Position numbers and translations under genes: made by a program
Source: Plasmodium malariae
Taxonomy: Eukaryota; Apicomplexa; Aconoidasida; Haemosporida; Plasmodiidae
Assembly: GCF_900090045.1 (NCBI RefSeq)
Contig: NC_041784.1
Coordinates: 658,501-722,500, forward strand
Length of the DNA stretch: 64,000 bases
Direction of reading: 5' to 3'
Part shown: positions 25,501 to 36,820 of the stretch, in pieces
Position numbering within the stretch: position 1 is the first letter of the stretch
Layout: every line of letters begins with the position of its first letter
The notes under the pieces: model-generated
Database searches by the model: none
Told to the model about the DNA's origin: nothing
The model's input: the letters and a program-made list of their open reading frames with translations, nothing else

Positions 25501-26165
25501 TGCTAATAGTAGCTACGATAATGCTAATAGTAACTACGATAATGCTAAAATCAACAACAGCGCTGATGTAAACGAGGGGAGTGTGTATAAATTATTAACT
25601 ACGTGTGTAAAAACAAACGAAAAGATGGTAAATGGAAAAGGTACTGCAAAATTAAAAGGCAACAGAGGTAAAAAGCACAGAAAAGCATTTAACAAAATTA
25701 ATGTTAATGCGAATATTTTAAAAAGTATAAATAAAAATAGTAACGCAAAATATGGAAATACAACAAATGTTAATACCTATGTTACACACAATAATGAAAG
25801 AAAAGATAATAATGCATCAAATGAAAATTCAGAACTTACAATTCATCAAAAAATTAAAAATTCTTCCGGATCTCATTTTAATAAGCAGAACAGTAGGGGA
25901 GATGATACATATGCTAATGAAAATGCCACTGATTATGTTAATAATATTAACAATTCCGCAAACAATTATTCCTCGCGTTATAATGAAAGATACATTGAAC
26001 CGCAAGATGAGCCGGGTACATTTATACATTATGCATATGTATGTATATATGTGACTTATATGTACTTGTACACTAGTGTATATGTTTACATGTTGGACTG
26101 CATTTTTTAAAAGAATGTTTTAATTCATCCGTGTGCAATTTTATTTATTGCCTGTTCACTACCTA

Positions 26166-26199
<34 letters not shown>

Positions 26200-26842
26200 G
26201 TTTTTTCCCCTCACTTTTTTAGAACAAAAAAAAAGAAAAAAAAGAGTTACGGAAGAAGGATCCAAAGAAAGTAGTAAAATAAATGTCGGAAATAATTATC
26301 AAGTGCCCAAATTACCAAACTTCTTTTTATGTCGCTCAGAATTGATGTATAAAAATTATGAGACAAATGAAGAATCAAATGATCAGTTTTGCCTGTCCTG
26401 TTCAGGTTTACCTTGTCACTGTCGAGTTGGGGAAGCTACATTAGTATATTCTCCTCTAATGCTAGAAAGAGTAAGAGAGAAATGTATGAAGAACAGAGGT
26501 TATCACAAATGTGTAAAGAATGAAATTGAATTATCAGCATATGTACAGGAGTGTGCAAAAAGTTGGAAATCAAACATAGATGAATGGGTACCATTTTCAC
26601 CTGAATATGCATATAAATTATTACATTATGCAAATTATGATCCATATAAAGCTATAAGTATTATGAAATCATCCGAATTTTCTTTTCGAAAAATTATGGA
26701 TCCACCTACTAGAAAATATCAAAATAAATGGAAACCCAAAGACAAAAGGGAGCATATTTCGAAAAACCCATTCCCATCTCCATTAACCATAAGGACATAT
26801 CTGTCCAAAAGACATCATAACAGTGGTTATCATTTAAGATAA
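22514..26842 (+). CDS. Large Asn/Ser-rich protein with C-terminal ELM2-like domain
   Basis: Two exons: 22514-26015 (phase 1, donor GTACAT) and 26223-26842 after a long poly-T tract and TTTTTTAG. Joined length is 1373 residues. Exon 1 is mostly low complexity: Asn/Ser stretches, a SINNK repeat (24.5 kb), a seven-residue YDNANSS repeat (25.4 kb), and basic patches such as KKKRKRREKE. Exon 2 is globular. INVGNNYQVPKLP matches the ELM2 opening (I-x-VG-x-x-YQ-x-x-P). It is followed by a CxxC-x-CHC insertion (FCLSCSGLPCHCRVG), ATLVYSPLMLERVREKC like ELM2 LVWSP, and SPEYAYKLLHYANYDPYKAI like the ELM2 terminal helix. In animals ELM2 proteins (MTA, CoREST) recruit class I histone deacetylases, normally with a SANT domain just after; none is visible here. 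A chromatin role is inferred. Confidence 0.8.
24494..24660 (+). repeat. 15-bp coding repeat (SINNK / SSNNY)
   Basis: About eleven units of AATAATAAAAGCATC and variants encode SINNK, flanked by SSNNY units, in exon 1 of the ELM2-type gene. Confidence 0.9.
25355..25550 (+). repeat. 21-bp coding repeat (YDNANSS)
   Basis: About nine units of TACGATAATGCTAATAGTAG(C) encode YDNANSS or YDNANNR in exon 1 of the same gene. Confidence 0.9.
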
Positions 26843-28197
26843 CAGAAAAAAAAAAAAAAATACTCTTGAAAATGTACCTACTATATTTTTGCTCAACAGT
26901 AGTATATGTAATTTACATGGAAATTATTTTTAAAAAAAATTAAATTTGAAGAGCGAAAAATTATGAAGGAAAAGTTAGCACAAAAAAAACTGAGTAGCTA
27001 CGATATTTGTGAGCGCATTTCAGGCACTCGTCTATGTTTACCGCATGCGTATGTACACACATACACACGTACACGGTCAAAACATACTGGTAGAGTTAGC
27101 ATAATTCATGTTATATACTGTACTAATAAATTCGGGACTCAAATTAACGTTACCTTGTATTATTATGCTAAAAGAAATGTTTATATATATATAGTAAATT
27201 TATATTTTTTTTCTTTTTCTGGAATTTCCCCATATATTTATGATAAATAGTAAAAGAAAAATAAAATGAAATTTTTTAGTTATTCCTTTTCTTATTATAT
27301 GTAGGTAAAGGTACCGAATTACGATAAAATTTCTTTATATAATAGAATTTTAATTTATACATTTAATATTTTTACCTTTTTATAGTTTTTTTTTTTTTTA
27401 TTTTTTTTTTGTTTTTATTTGATTTTATAACATTTCTTTTTAAAATTATTTATACCTTATTTTTTTTTTCTTTCTCCATTTTATATATATATATATATAT
27501 ATATATCTTGATAGATTTACGCCTTCTGTATATATATATTATATATATATATGTTACACCATTTTAAACCTATTTCTTAATTCCCATTGAAGTATGTTTT
27601 CACATTTTTTTTTTTTAAATATTTTAAAAATAAAGCTATTCTTTCACAACTGCAACTCATATATAATATACTTAACATGCAATATATATATAAATACATA
27701 ATACAAATATGAAAAATGCTTATATATGCATAGTACTTAAATGCATACTGTACCTTATGAAGTTTTAAAGTTTATTTTTTTTTTTTAAAATCATAAAATA
27801 CTTTTTAACAGTTAATATTATTTTTTTCAATTTCCTCCACAAAAAAAATTATTAACTTCTTGGTATTTTCTTTAAGTTTATTTTGTTAATAAAAAAAAAA
27901 TATATTGCTGTAGCATGGTGAAAGCTTAGAGGATATAAAAAACAAATATTTGCTACATGTTACAACGCAAATATATACAACATATATATGTATGCAATGT
28001 ATGTGTATATGTTTGCAAAACCGTATTTAAAAATTTGCGCAAAGATTTTGACGAATATTTATATTTTTTTTTTTCTGTTTATTGTCTTTTTTTTTTTTTT
28101 TTTTTGTTTGCGCTTTGTTCTAAGATTAAAAATATGATACAGCGTGATTAAGCATGATAAGGCATTTCATTTTATTTAATTTGGCATATAATGGTTA

Positions 28198-28233
<36 letters not shown>

Positions 28234-28435
28234 TGTATGTATGTATGTATGTATGTATGTATATATGTATGTAGTTAAGTTTGTATTTGCATCTTTTAAA
28301 TTATAATATATTTTTGTATGTGTGCTAAAAGTGTGCTATTTTTTTGAGTGTATATCATGTATATATTGTAAGGGCAATTTTTTCCCCTTTTTACTAAAAG
28401 ATAAACACTCAAAAATTAATTAAAAATATGGTTAA

Positions 28436-28483
<48 letters not shown>

Positions 28484-28858
28484 AAATAAAAAAATTAAAA
28501 ATATAATACACAATACATGACATAATATGCTATACTGCTGATATTCATTATTCCCATAAATAACGGCAATATTAATGCATAGATGCACGATATGCATAAT
28601 ATATACATGTATAAATACATGTATCAATGCATGTGTAAGTGCACGTATCAGTGCGTGTATAGATGCATATATATTTATGTATTTACGGCCCTCAAAATAA
28701 ATTCGTAAAATTAGGAATTTATTTTAAAATATGAATTTATTTCATTACGCCTTCTTATTTTATACAGTTCACTAACTCGTTTATAATTATTATTACTAAT
28801 ACTGTTGTTACTATTCCTATTCCTACTCCTATTATTTGTTCACTAATATGAAAGAAGC
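26843..28858. other. Intergenic, microsatellites, no firm gene
   Basis: Contains a + frame at 26963-27250 (MKEKLAQKKLSSYDICERI) that may be 3'UTR or a small gene; I leave it open. Other content is poly-T, (TA)n, and the (GTAT)n array. The (TA)n at 28440-28480 lies 3' of the FoP gene. Confidence 0.6.
28201..28272. repeat. (GTAT)n microsatellite
   Basis: About fifteen copies of the tetranucleotide TATG, perfect over 28205-28262. Confidence 0.95.
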
Positions 28859-29195
28859 TCATTCAGCTATTTTATTAAACCCACTGTTCATGTCTACTTG
28901 TACCACTTGATTGTTCTTAAAGTATGAATCTAGGTCGTTATCTAATCTTGTTTTTACGTTACTTGAACCCATATAATTATCTAATTCGTCATCCTGTATT
29001 GTTAAGAGGCATTTAGGGTAAACAAAAAAAAAAAAAAAATAATAATTAACTACGTAGTAAATACGGAATAAATTAGGAATAAATAAATTAAAAGGTCTTA
29101 AAAGATCGAGAAATGTAAAACTGATCAATTGTGTCCTTCAAGTGCAACAATGTCAATGTATGTTATATATCCGGTAAGAGCACAAGTGTTATGCT

Positions 29196-29227
<32 letters not shown>

Positions 29228-29766
29228 CGTACTTCCATACATGTGCACACACTTGTGTATATATATATGTATACTTTTTCCCAAATTATTTTAAAAAATA
29301 TCGTAAAAAAAAAAAAAAATTTGCGTGCTCCATTTTTCATTTTGCGTTCTCCACTCTTTCATAATTCACAAAAAGTACATGCATAAAACTAAATTTTTTT
29401 TTTCTTTTAAAAAATATACCAATGCCTTTGAAGTTAATTTTCCAATTTTGTCATGTAAATTTTGAGTTTTCTTAAAGGTGAAATTTCTCCTTTTACCACT
29501 TCTAAAATTGCTTCTCCTGTTTCTAAAATTATTTCCTTTTGATTTTCTCGAATATATATCATATCCACCACCAGAGTTTCCAAATGCTCTATTATCTTGA
29601 AATTTGTTTGCTAATTTTCTCTTGTTTTTCGAAAAATATGTATTACCCCCACCTCTTTTATAATATTTTCTATTCATCATAGATAAATTGCTACGTCCGT
29701 ATGGCTTATAAATATGTTTTCGTACGTCTAATTTTTTTTTTTGTGGTGTAAATTTAAATATTTTAC
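28859..29766 (-). CDS. FoP/ALY-type mRNA-export-like protein, 5' end unresolved
   Basis: Two exons are clear: 29766-29420 (acceptor TTATTTACAG, phase 1 entry, donor GTATAT, phase 0) and 28993-28859 (acceptor CAATACAG, stop TGA). The first is Arg/Lys/Gly/Asn-rich (RRSNFRSGKRRNFTFKK) and the second reads DDELDNYMGSSNVKTRLDND then LDSYFKNN. The doubled LDxxLDxY pattern is the FoP C-terminal duplication seen in CHTOP, ALYREF and UIF, adaptors that couple the UAP56 helicase and mRNA to export; residues DDELDNYM and DNDLDSYF are the two halves. There is no RRM between them. One or more 5' exons are missing: an upstream exon ending in phase 1 is needed, and several short frames at 29960-30110 and 30400-30470 are candidates. 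Expected location is nuclear. Confidence 0.7.
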
Positions 29767-29882
29767 CTGTAAATAAAATTTATTTTGGAATATTTAAAGC
29801 AAAACTGTATGGAAAAAAGATGAAACAAAGGAACAAGAGAATTAATAAAACAAAAAAAAAAAAAAGAAAAAAAAAGCCATTT

Positions 29883-29913
<31 letters not shown>

Positions 29914-30781
29914 GACAAAAGCATAATACATATTATATATATGTATGAGCTTTCGTTCTCGACCAATTTTCTGCACTTTTTCCTGTTAATCTGCCATAAC
30001 GCGATTGTTTTTTTTTCAATTTTCTTTTTTTTTTTTTTTATTTTATTTTATTTTATTATTTTATTTTTTTCTGCAAATGTTTCAGCACTCTCCTGATTAA
30101 TATAAAGCCATAATCCATAACACAATATAAATATGACACAGTACAAAAGTATAACTCGTAACAATGGAATAATGTGCACTCTTTTTTTTTCCTTTCACTT
30201 TTATCTGACAGCGCTCAACTACAACATCATCATATATGTGTAAATACAAAGGATATACGAAATGTGAGAAATGCGCAAAATGGGCATAATAAACAAAAAA
30301 AGGAAACTTTTGGAATTAAAAGAATATATTATTTATGAAGCACAAAATTTGATAAAAATATATTAAGCATTCGTTAACTCCCCATCAACAGAAAATTAAT
30401 TGTATGCGTATAGTATATGTATGGTCTTTTGACTTCCTTAAAAGTATGCAATTTTTCTGCTCCCCGACATACAACAAAGAAAATATTTATGTCCTCATAT
30501 TTATTATACATATATATATACATATTGTATTTTGGCAAAAAAATGATAAATTCCCCATTTTTTTCATTTCCATCTTCTTACGAATCAACCAACACCCTCC
30601 CTCTTTGTAATTATAAAAAAAAATATCTCAATACACACACAAGTGCAAAAAAAAAAAAAAAATAAATAAATATGTATTAATAATACTTGTCATAATAATA
30701 ATACTTGTCATAATAATAATATTGGTCATAATAATAGTATTACTCATAATAATAATATTAATAATGATAAATGTATTAGTA
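29767..30781. other. Intergenic or 5' exons of the FoP gene
   Basis: Poly-A and poly-T runs, with two short islands on the minus strand. One, about 30010-29963, reads SRYGRLTGKSAENW. The other, 30480-30385, is open in two frames (one contains EKLHTFKEVKRPY). Either may be an upstream exon of the FoP gene. A repeated TCATAATAATAATACTTG unit is at 30670-30760. Confidence 0.5.
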
Positions 30782-31286
30782 TTAATAATATTCAAACTGT
30801 ACAAATAAAACAAAGGTACAAAATAAATAGGTGCTCATAACATTTGAATAATTCGGGTATAATTTGATTAAAATTTTGTTACAAAAATAGTAGTGGAAAA
30901 AAAAAAAAAAATCTTCACTCCTTCAAATAATTCGATATTTATCTTATTATTTATGCAACAAATATACAAAATTAAATTCCGCATACACTTTTTTCCTTAT
31001 TAATTTATAATATTTATAAATATATTAATAAATATATTCATAAGTATACCCATAAATATATTTACAACAAATCATAAATATTTTTGTGTGTATGTGTAGC
31101 TTTTCTAAGAGTTACATTTCCATTTTATATATCTTAAATACCAAGTAATTACACAGTAGCAATTTTTCATATAAAATTGAATTTAACACGTATTAACTTC
31201 CATATATAACTGTAACGGCTCACACATTTTGTACACATGCCGAAATATTTATTATTCTTATAATATGACGGTGATTTTTCAATATT

Positions 31287-31318
<32 letters not shown>

Positions 31319-31686
31319 CTAATAAAACAATATGTGATACAACGACAGAATGGATAAATGCGAGGTGAGAAATCCTGCATATCATCCATCTACTTGGTTT
31401 TTACAACTATAATACTGTTGCTTTAATTAACTCCTTTCATCATCAAAATATTTTTTTTAAATGTCTATTAATCTGAATATGTAGCCTTTATCTCCATTAG
31501 TACGTACGTATATAACAATATATATAAATACACACGCACATATATATATATATATATACGTATATACCTATATAGACATTTTTGCATTGTATTTTTAAAT
31601 GTACAATTCATTTTTTTCCTAATGAAGCTTCTTCACAATTTGCATTACATAAAATATTAAATGGTAATAATTCAAATTTGGCTTTT

Positions 31687-31718
<32 letters not shown>

Positions 31719-31830
31719 TTCACACACCTCTACTTGGTTGATAAGAATATTTTGAAAATCCTGCTTTTCGTGTTTTTGCTTTTCCATCTTTGCTTCTTCC
31801 TTCGAATTTTTTCCTTTCCATTTTTGCCAT
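30782..31830 (-). CDS. Candidate multi-exon locus, structure unresolved
   Basis: Three minus-strand pieces look like exons. At 31830-31728, a start region ends at GTGTGT and is open in two frames: MAKMERKKFEGRSKDGKAKT (phase 1 at the donor) or MEKQKHEKQDFQNILINQVE (phase 0). At about 31300-31167, a frame reads NIEKSPSYYKNNKYFGMC then TKCVSRYSYIWK. At about 30922-30782, a frame reads LIKLYPNYSNVMSTYLFC then TFVLFVQFEYY and TAA, resembling a final membrane helix. I could not show phase continuity from end to end, and no family is recognised. A small membrane protein is one possible reading; two or more tiny genes is another. Confidence 0.3.
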
Positions 31831-32843
31831 TGTTACTACTTGTGTATTTGTGCTTGTGTGTTAACTGGAGAATATACGTATATATGTATATAATACAATT
31901 TGTAAGATAAAGGAAAAACGGAAAATATATGCGGTTTATACCGTTTATTTTTTCTCCTTCACTGTCTGAACTAAGGATAATTGTTGCTTTAATTTTATTT
32001 TAATTTTGTTTTAATTTTGTTTTAATTTTGTTTTAATTTTGTTTTAATTTTATTTAATTTTGCTTTATTTTGTTTTATTTCGTCTTATTTTTCCTTTTTT
32101 GAATACACTTATACCCTTGTTCTTCGTTAGCTTATAATGTTTGCCACTTATATTATTGAGTACATATGTGTATTTGTATTTTCATATATTTTCAAATACA
32201 TAAATACATATAAGTCTGCTTAAGTATTTTCTGCTATCCCCCTTAAATAAAATCTTCGTGTTTGTTTATTTTGTGCTGTAGTATATGGTCTCTAACAATT
32301 TTACAAGATAACATTAACAATGTATATATACAATGATTTAAAAACTTTTATTATGCTAAATATCAACGTCAAATTTTTATATTTTGTACGTATGTATATG
32401 AATATAAATACATATGTATATACATATGTATATACATATAAATTTATTTATTTATATGTATAGTATGTATATTTTGTTTTATATATTTATTCTTAGCTCA
32501 ATAAAAAAACAACAGCAACTAAAATTTTACTCATATTAAAATAATTTGTACTTAGTAAAGTTACCATAAAAAATGTACAATATAATAGTGAAATGTAAAT
32601 AATATATTTGTTTAATATATATATATATATATATATAAATATATATTATATTTATGTATAATATATAAATATGCTATGTACGGTTATTATACATATAATT
32701 TTTTTTGTTCATAATATCATATAATAGTATAATTTATTTTTAACTTTTAAAGTGTTTCCTAAAAAAATAAAAGTTAAAAATACAAATGAATGAAGGATTG
32801 TATATAAAAAAATATAGCTTCCTCAATTTTAAAACTGTTATTT

Positions 32844-32889
<46 letters not shown>

Positions 32890-34096
32890 TTTTATTTATA
32901 TATATTTTTTTATTTAATATATTGCTCCTTGATATGTGATATATATAATTTTAAAAAAATATATTACCGACTTATTCGTAAAAGAAACTTTTAATTTTCT
33001 TTTTTACTATTATTCAGTCATATATAAAAGTATACGTACAATATATGTATACAAAATTTATATTTTTTTTAACAAGTTACATAATAATAACATTAATTTA
33101 GTAAAATAAGTTCTTTTCTTTTTTTTTTTTCGTTTGTTCAGTTATGGATTTTTTTTTTTTTTTTAAACTTTCTTTTTTTTTTTTTGTCGTACATGCGCAT
33201 GTTTAACAAAAAAGGATGAAAAAATATAAAATGAAATATATATATAAAATGTAATAAAAAAGTAAACTGATCTTAGCATATTATATATATATATATATGT
33301 TGTACGTAAAATAATGGGAAAAATTAAGGGAATAAAAAATGCCATTGTATGTATAAAATTGTTACATATATATTGATATACATATATATATATATATATA
33401 TATATGTACAATATATGTAAATATGTTTTCTTCCGTTAGCGACCACTTTCTATTCGTCAAAATCTCTTCCATTTAAAAACATGAAAATGAAGCTCTTCAA
33501 TAAGCAGCATATATAAGAACGTGTACGTATAAATAAGAATATATATGTATATATATATGTATATATAAATATATATATCTATGTATATATAAATATATAT
33601 ATCTATGTATATGTATGTACAAAGTAATATTTGTGATCATTGGGGGTCTCTATTACGCTGCTTTTATAAAAGCTATTGTTAAACGTATGTTTTACATACC
33701 AGAACTTGCGTAATTAGGGACCTTGCATATATAAACAAATATTTATTTATTTGTATATATGTTTATATTTATAATTTATATATATATATTTATATATTTA
33801 TGCGTATTTGCAGTGTGAAAAATATTCGCTCAGAGAGAACTATGAAAAGTTGAATTTCCTGTTTACATTTTTGGTATTTGAAGCATGTGAATTTGAAATG
33901 CTTACAAAACTTGCGTAGCCTATTCAAAATAATGTTTTATAATTTAACTCGCAAATATAAATAAGTCGGAGAAGTTTGAATAATTAAGATAGTATGATAT
34001 ATACTAGGTGCATTACAGTTATCACCGTTGTACTTCCCTTGCACTTCTTTTTTAATGCATATTTTATTATCCTATTATTATATAAAATTATGTATG
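31831..34096. other. Mostly featureless AT-rich DNA with three GC-richer islands
   Basis: Most is (TA)n and poly-T. Islands at about 33425-33500, 33620-33720 and 33820-33940 are open on both strands. On + the second contains a complete ATG-to-TAA frame with IGGLYYAAFIKAIVK, and the third follows TTTGCAG and reads CEKYSLRENYEKLNFLF. I cannot choose strand or splicing. Confidence 0.5.
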
Positions 34097-34233
34097 TTAC
34101 TCTTTACTGTCATATGAAATTTTAGGACCAGATAGTTTCATATCACAACGATTACTATACTTAGATTGAACATTTATATATAAAAGCCGTCCTGATAAAA
34201 TAAGAAGCGGGCCCATTTTTAATTGTATATATG

Positions 34234-34285
<52 letters not shown>

Positions 34286-34334
34286 CATACATATATACTA
34301 TACCTTGTATAGCTCTGTCGCGTGTAAAATGCAT
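34097..34334 (-). CDS. Candidate short two-exon gene, product not recognised
   Basis: Exon 1 runs 34334-34304: ATG then HFTRDRAIQ plus one base, donor GTATAG. Exon 2 ends at 34097 and is entered through an (AG)n dinucleotide run at 34235-34251. With the acceptor at 34237 the frame reads TYIQLKMGPLLILSGRLLYI then NVQSKYSNRCDMKLSG and PKISYDSKE, TAA, for a 56-residue product in phase. The next AG, one unit downstream, shifts the frame and gives DIYTIKNGPASYFIRT, which is also open for over 20 codons. The longer frame is preferred. The composition is clearly non-random. A small mitochondrial membrane protein would fit, but this is a guess. Confidence 0.45.
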
Positions 34335-34801
34335 TTTAGCAAAAAATTATATACAGCTATTTCTCACAAGGCCACAATACTAGCTACGCACTAATGTAGC
34401 TTTTTATATACAACAAATGTAGACGTATACAACTATATGCATGTTTATGCATATATGTTCGCGAATCACTCAAACATATAATAAATGTACACATTTGATC
34501 ATTTATTCTTCGTGGATGATAGGGTAGCTAATTTTAAAAAAAACTCGTGTGTATTATAATAAAGTTAAACGTTCAAATTGGTATAATTGAAAAAAAGGGG
34601 GAACAAACGAGAAAATAGTATAAAAAAAATGCGAAAAAAACAAGAAAAAAATAGAAACAGAACGAAAAAAAGAATAGTAGAAATTAGCAAAAAAACGAGG
34701 TAATCCAATTGATACGGTTCGCTACGCAAATACGCATTTTTCTAATATATTTTATTTTCAATAGGTGTAAAAGGGAGTGAGATAGGGTGCGTCCCACCTG
34801 T
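34335..34801. other. Intergenic, no gene seen
   Basis: This is the 3' flank of the C3HC gene. It has purine-rich runs (34560-34690) and otherwise unremarkable AT-rich sequence. Confidence 0.7.
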
Positions 34802-36820
34802 TCACTTGAACTCGAACTTCCTCTCAAATTCGGACATAAGTAATTCGAAAAGTAGTTTGGTAATTTTTGAAAAGGCATACAAATCTTCTGTTATGTAAGG
34901 GCAATATATTCTATGATTTTCAATAGCATTAAACGGACGAATGTAGTAGCACTTTTTTTCTTTATTTGTATTGCCTTCATCATTGATATACTCCATTGGA
35001 GGAGTAGTTAAAGTATAGTAGTCATATAAAGTTTTAATAAAAAATTTGTCATCGTCCATATAACTACAAATTTCTAAAAAAAGTTTGCTCATTGAATCTT
35101 TTAAAGAAAGTTTAACTTTATACAATTTATATTCTGAACAGTTAGCCTCTATTTTATTATTAGCAACCATATCATTTTTACTAAGCGAAGTATTACTATC
35201 TTCTTCATTCTCTTTCAAATTTTTACTACGTTTTTTTGGAAGAAAAAAATGTTTTAATGTCCATTTGAGAGAACTTTCTGTATCTTTGGTTAACCTTTGA
35301 TTTTCCATTTCACTTATTGTGCTATCATCCCTAGGGGCAGCTTCTTTTCCGTTATCCACTCTGTCGTCATCGTCCTTTACGGCACCCGCCTTGTTTCCAC
35401 CCTCTTCTTGACCATCCTCTTTTTCTCCATCTTCTTTTTCTCCATCTTCTTTTTCTCCATCTTCTTTTTCTCCATCTTCTTTTTCTCCATCCTCTTCTTT
35501 TCCATCCTCTTCTTTGCCATCCTCCTCTTTTCCATCCTCTTCTTTTCCATCCTCTTCTTTGCCATCCTCCTCTTTTCCATCCTCTTCTTTGCCATCCTCT
35601 ATAGCGCTTTCACCCCCCTTGTCAACATAACCACTTATTAAGTTGAAAATTCGCTGCATGACGTTCATCCCATGAGCATTTGCATTTTCCCGCCGCTCCT
35701 TCCGGTGGCGCTTCTTATTTTCTAAATCTTCCATAATGTCTTTTGCTTTATCTGCGTCGTAATCCTTAAATAGATGTAGTTCGTTATCTGTACTAGACAA
35801 GAAGGAATAATTTGAAATGTCCACTTCTCTGTAACAATACCTACACAAAAGAATATGTGATGAGTACTTTTTGCTGTGATATGGATTATCTTTACAAGTC
35901 CAACCTAGTAAAGCAATTATTTTAAATATATTAACATGTTCGTAATTATAGTTTTTCATTTTGTTTACTATTTTATAATACATATTAATATCTTCCTTTT
36001 CATCGATTAGTAATGAAGTAGAATATTCGTCGTCGGATAAAATATTAATATAATTGGTAACATCAAATAGATCAAAATGTAAATTATTTAAGTAATTCAT
36101 ATCTATTATGTTCTTTTCGAGATGTTTATAATTTTTTTTAATTTTTTCTATCCCTTCATCAATGACACTTTTATTATTTAAAAAAATTTGAATAAAATGT
36201 TTTTTAAAAAATTCTACATGAGAATTAAAGATTAAAAATTTCTTTTTTGATATATCATCATCTAGATGTTTTTTAACAATAAGTATTAAATCGTTGATAG
36301 TTTTTTTAATATTTATTAGTGGTATTTTAACTAAAGAACTTTTTATCAACTTAGTGTTATTTTCATATTCTTCCAAAATTTTTTGTCTACTTAATGATTT
36401 ATCATCAAGTTTAAAGACAGATAAATCCATGATTTTATTTTTCCATGGACAGTTGTCTAAGTGCAATAAACACAAATCATTTATTCTTGTATACATTGAA
36501 TAAGTATTTTTTTCATACACATATTTACATTTGCACATTTCACACTTTATAACACACTCACTTTCACATATAAAACCATTTCTAGCTAAAATAAGTGAAC
36601 ACAAATGTGTAGGTTTTCTTACCCATATTTTAAATGTATTGATTCTATTTATGTAAGACACTTCATCATATAAATACCTTTTACTATCTTTTATATACTC
36701 CTCTTCTTCTTCATTTACAAATTTTTTATTTACGTCAATAAGTTCTTCTGTTACAAGTTTTACCTCACTTGTTGCTATATCCCTCCCAACACTTTCATTT
36801 TCCTCAACGGGATTACTCAT
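34802..36820 (-). CDS. C3HC zinc-finger / ZC3HC1 (NIPA)-like protein
   Basis: Single exon, 672 residues, ATG at 36820, TGA at 34802. Residues 58-127 match the C3HC/BIR-like finger of ZC3HC1 and fission yeast Rsm1: RINTFKIW, then LARNGF, CEMCKCKYVY, and LLHLDNCPWKNK (conserved C-x2-C and H-x3-C, then PW). A second module is split. Residues 301-335 give IIALLGWTC and LCRYCYREVDI (GW plus C-x2-C), and near residue 640 comes FNAIENHRIYCPYITED, the EHRxxCPW half. Between them sits an acidic repeat (GKEEDG, GEKEDG). This two-part layout is that of ZC3HC1/Pml39, linked to the nuclear pore basket, and historically to F-box or BIR-like annotation. In the parasite the role is inferred. An inhibitor-of-apoptosis label is possible because the fold is BIR-like, but the PW and split GW module favour ZC3HC1. 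Confidence 0.75.
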   Translation of the reverse strand: MSNPVEENESVGRDIATSEVKLVTEELIDVNKKFVNEEEEEYIKDSKRYLYDEVSYINRINTFKIWVRKPTHLCSLILARNGFICESECVIKCEMCKCKYVYEKNTYSMYTRINDLCLLHLDNCPWKNKIMDLSVFKLDDKSLSRQKILEEYENNTKLIKSSLVKIPLINIKKTINDLILIVKKHLDDDISKKKFLIFNSHVEFFKKHFIQIFLNNKSVIDEGIEKIKKNYKHLEKNIIDMNYLNNLHFDLFDVTNYINILSDDEYSTSLLIDEKEDINMYYKIVNKMKNYNYEHVNIFKIIALLGWTCKDNPYHSKKYSSHILLCRYCYREVDISNYSFLSSTDNELHLFKDYDADKAKDIMEDLENKKRHRKERRENANAHGMNVMQRIFNLISGYVDKGGESAIEDGKEEDGKEEDGKEEDGKEEDGKEEDGKEEDGKEEDGEKEDGEKEDGEKEDGEKEDGEKEDGQEEGGNKAGAVKDDDDRVDNGKEAAPRDDSTISEMENQRLTKDTESSLKWTLKHFFLPKKRSKNLKENEEDSNTSLSKNDMVANNKIEANCSEYKLYKVKLSLKDSMSKLFLEICSYMDDDKFFIKTLYDYYTLTTPPMEYINDEGNTNKEKKCYYIRPFNAIENHRIYCPYITEDLYAFSKITKLLFELLMSEFERKFEFK
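35408..35602 (-). repeat. 15-bp coding repeat (GKEED / GEKED)
   Basis: About thirteen acidic five-residue units in the C3HC protein, in two blocks: DGKEE toward the N-terminus and DGEKE toward the C-terminus. The blocks differ consistently at one codon. Confidence 0.9.

Noticed and set aside
26963..27250. 95-codon + frame after the ELM2-type gene
   Set aside because: The first 30 codons look fair, but the rest is AT-rich and YTRT-like. It is more likely 3'UTR; kept only as a note.
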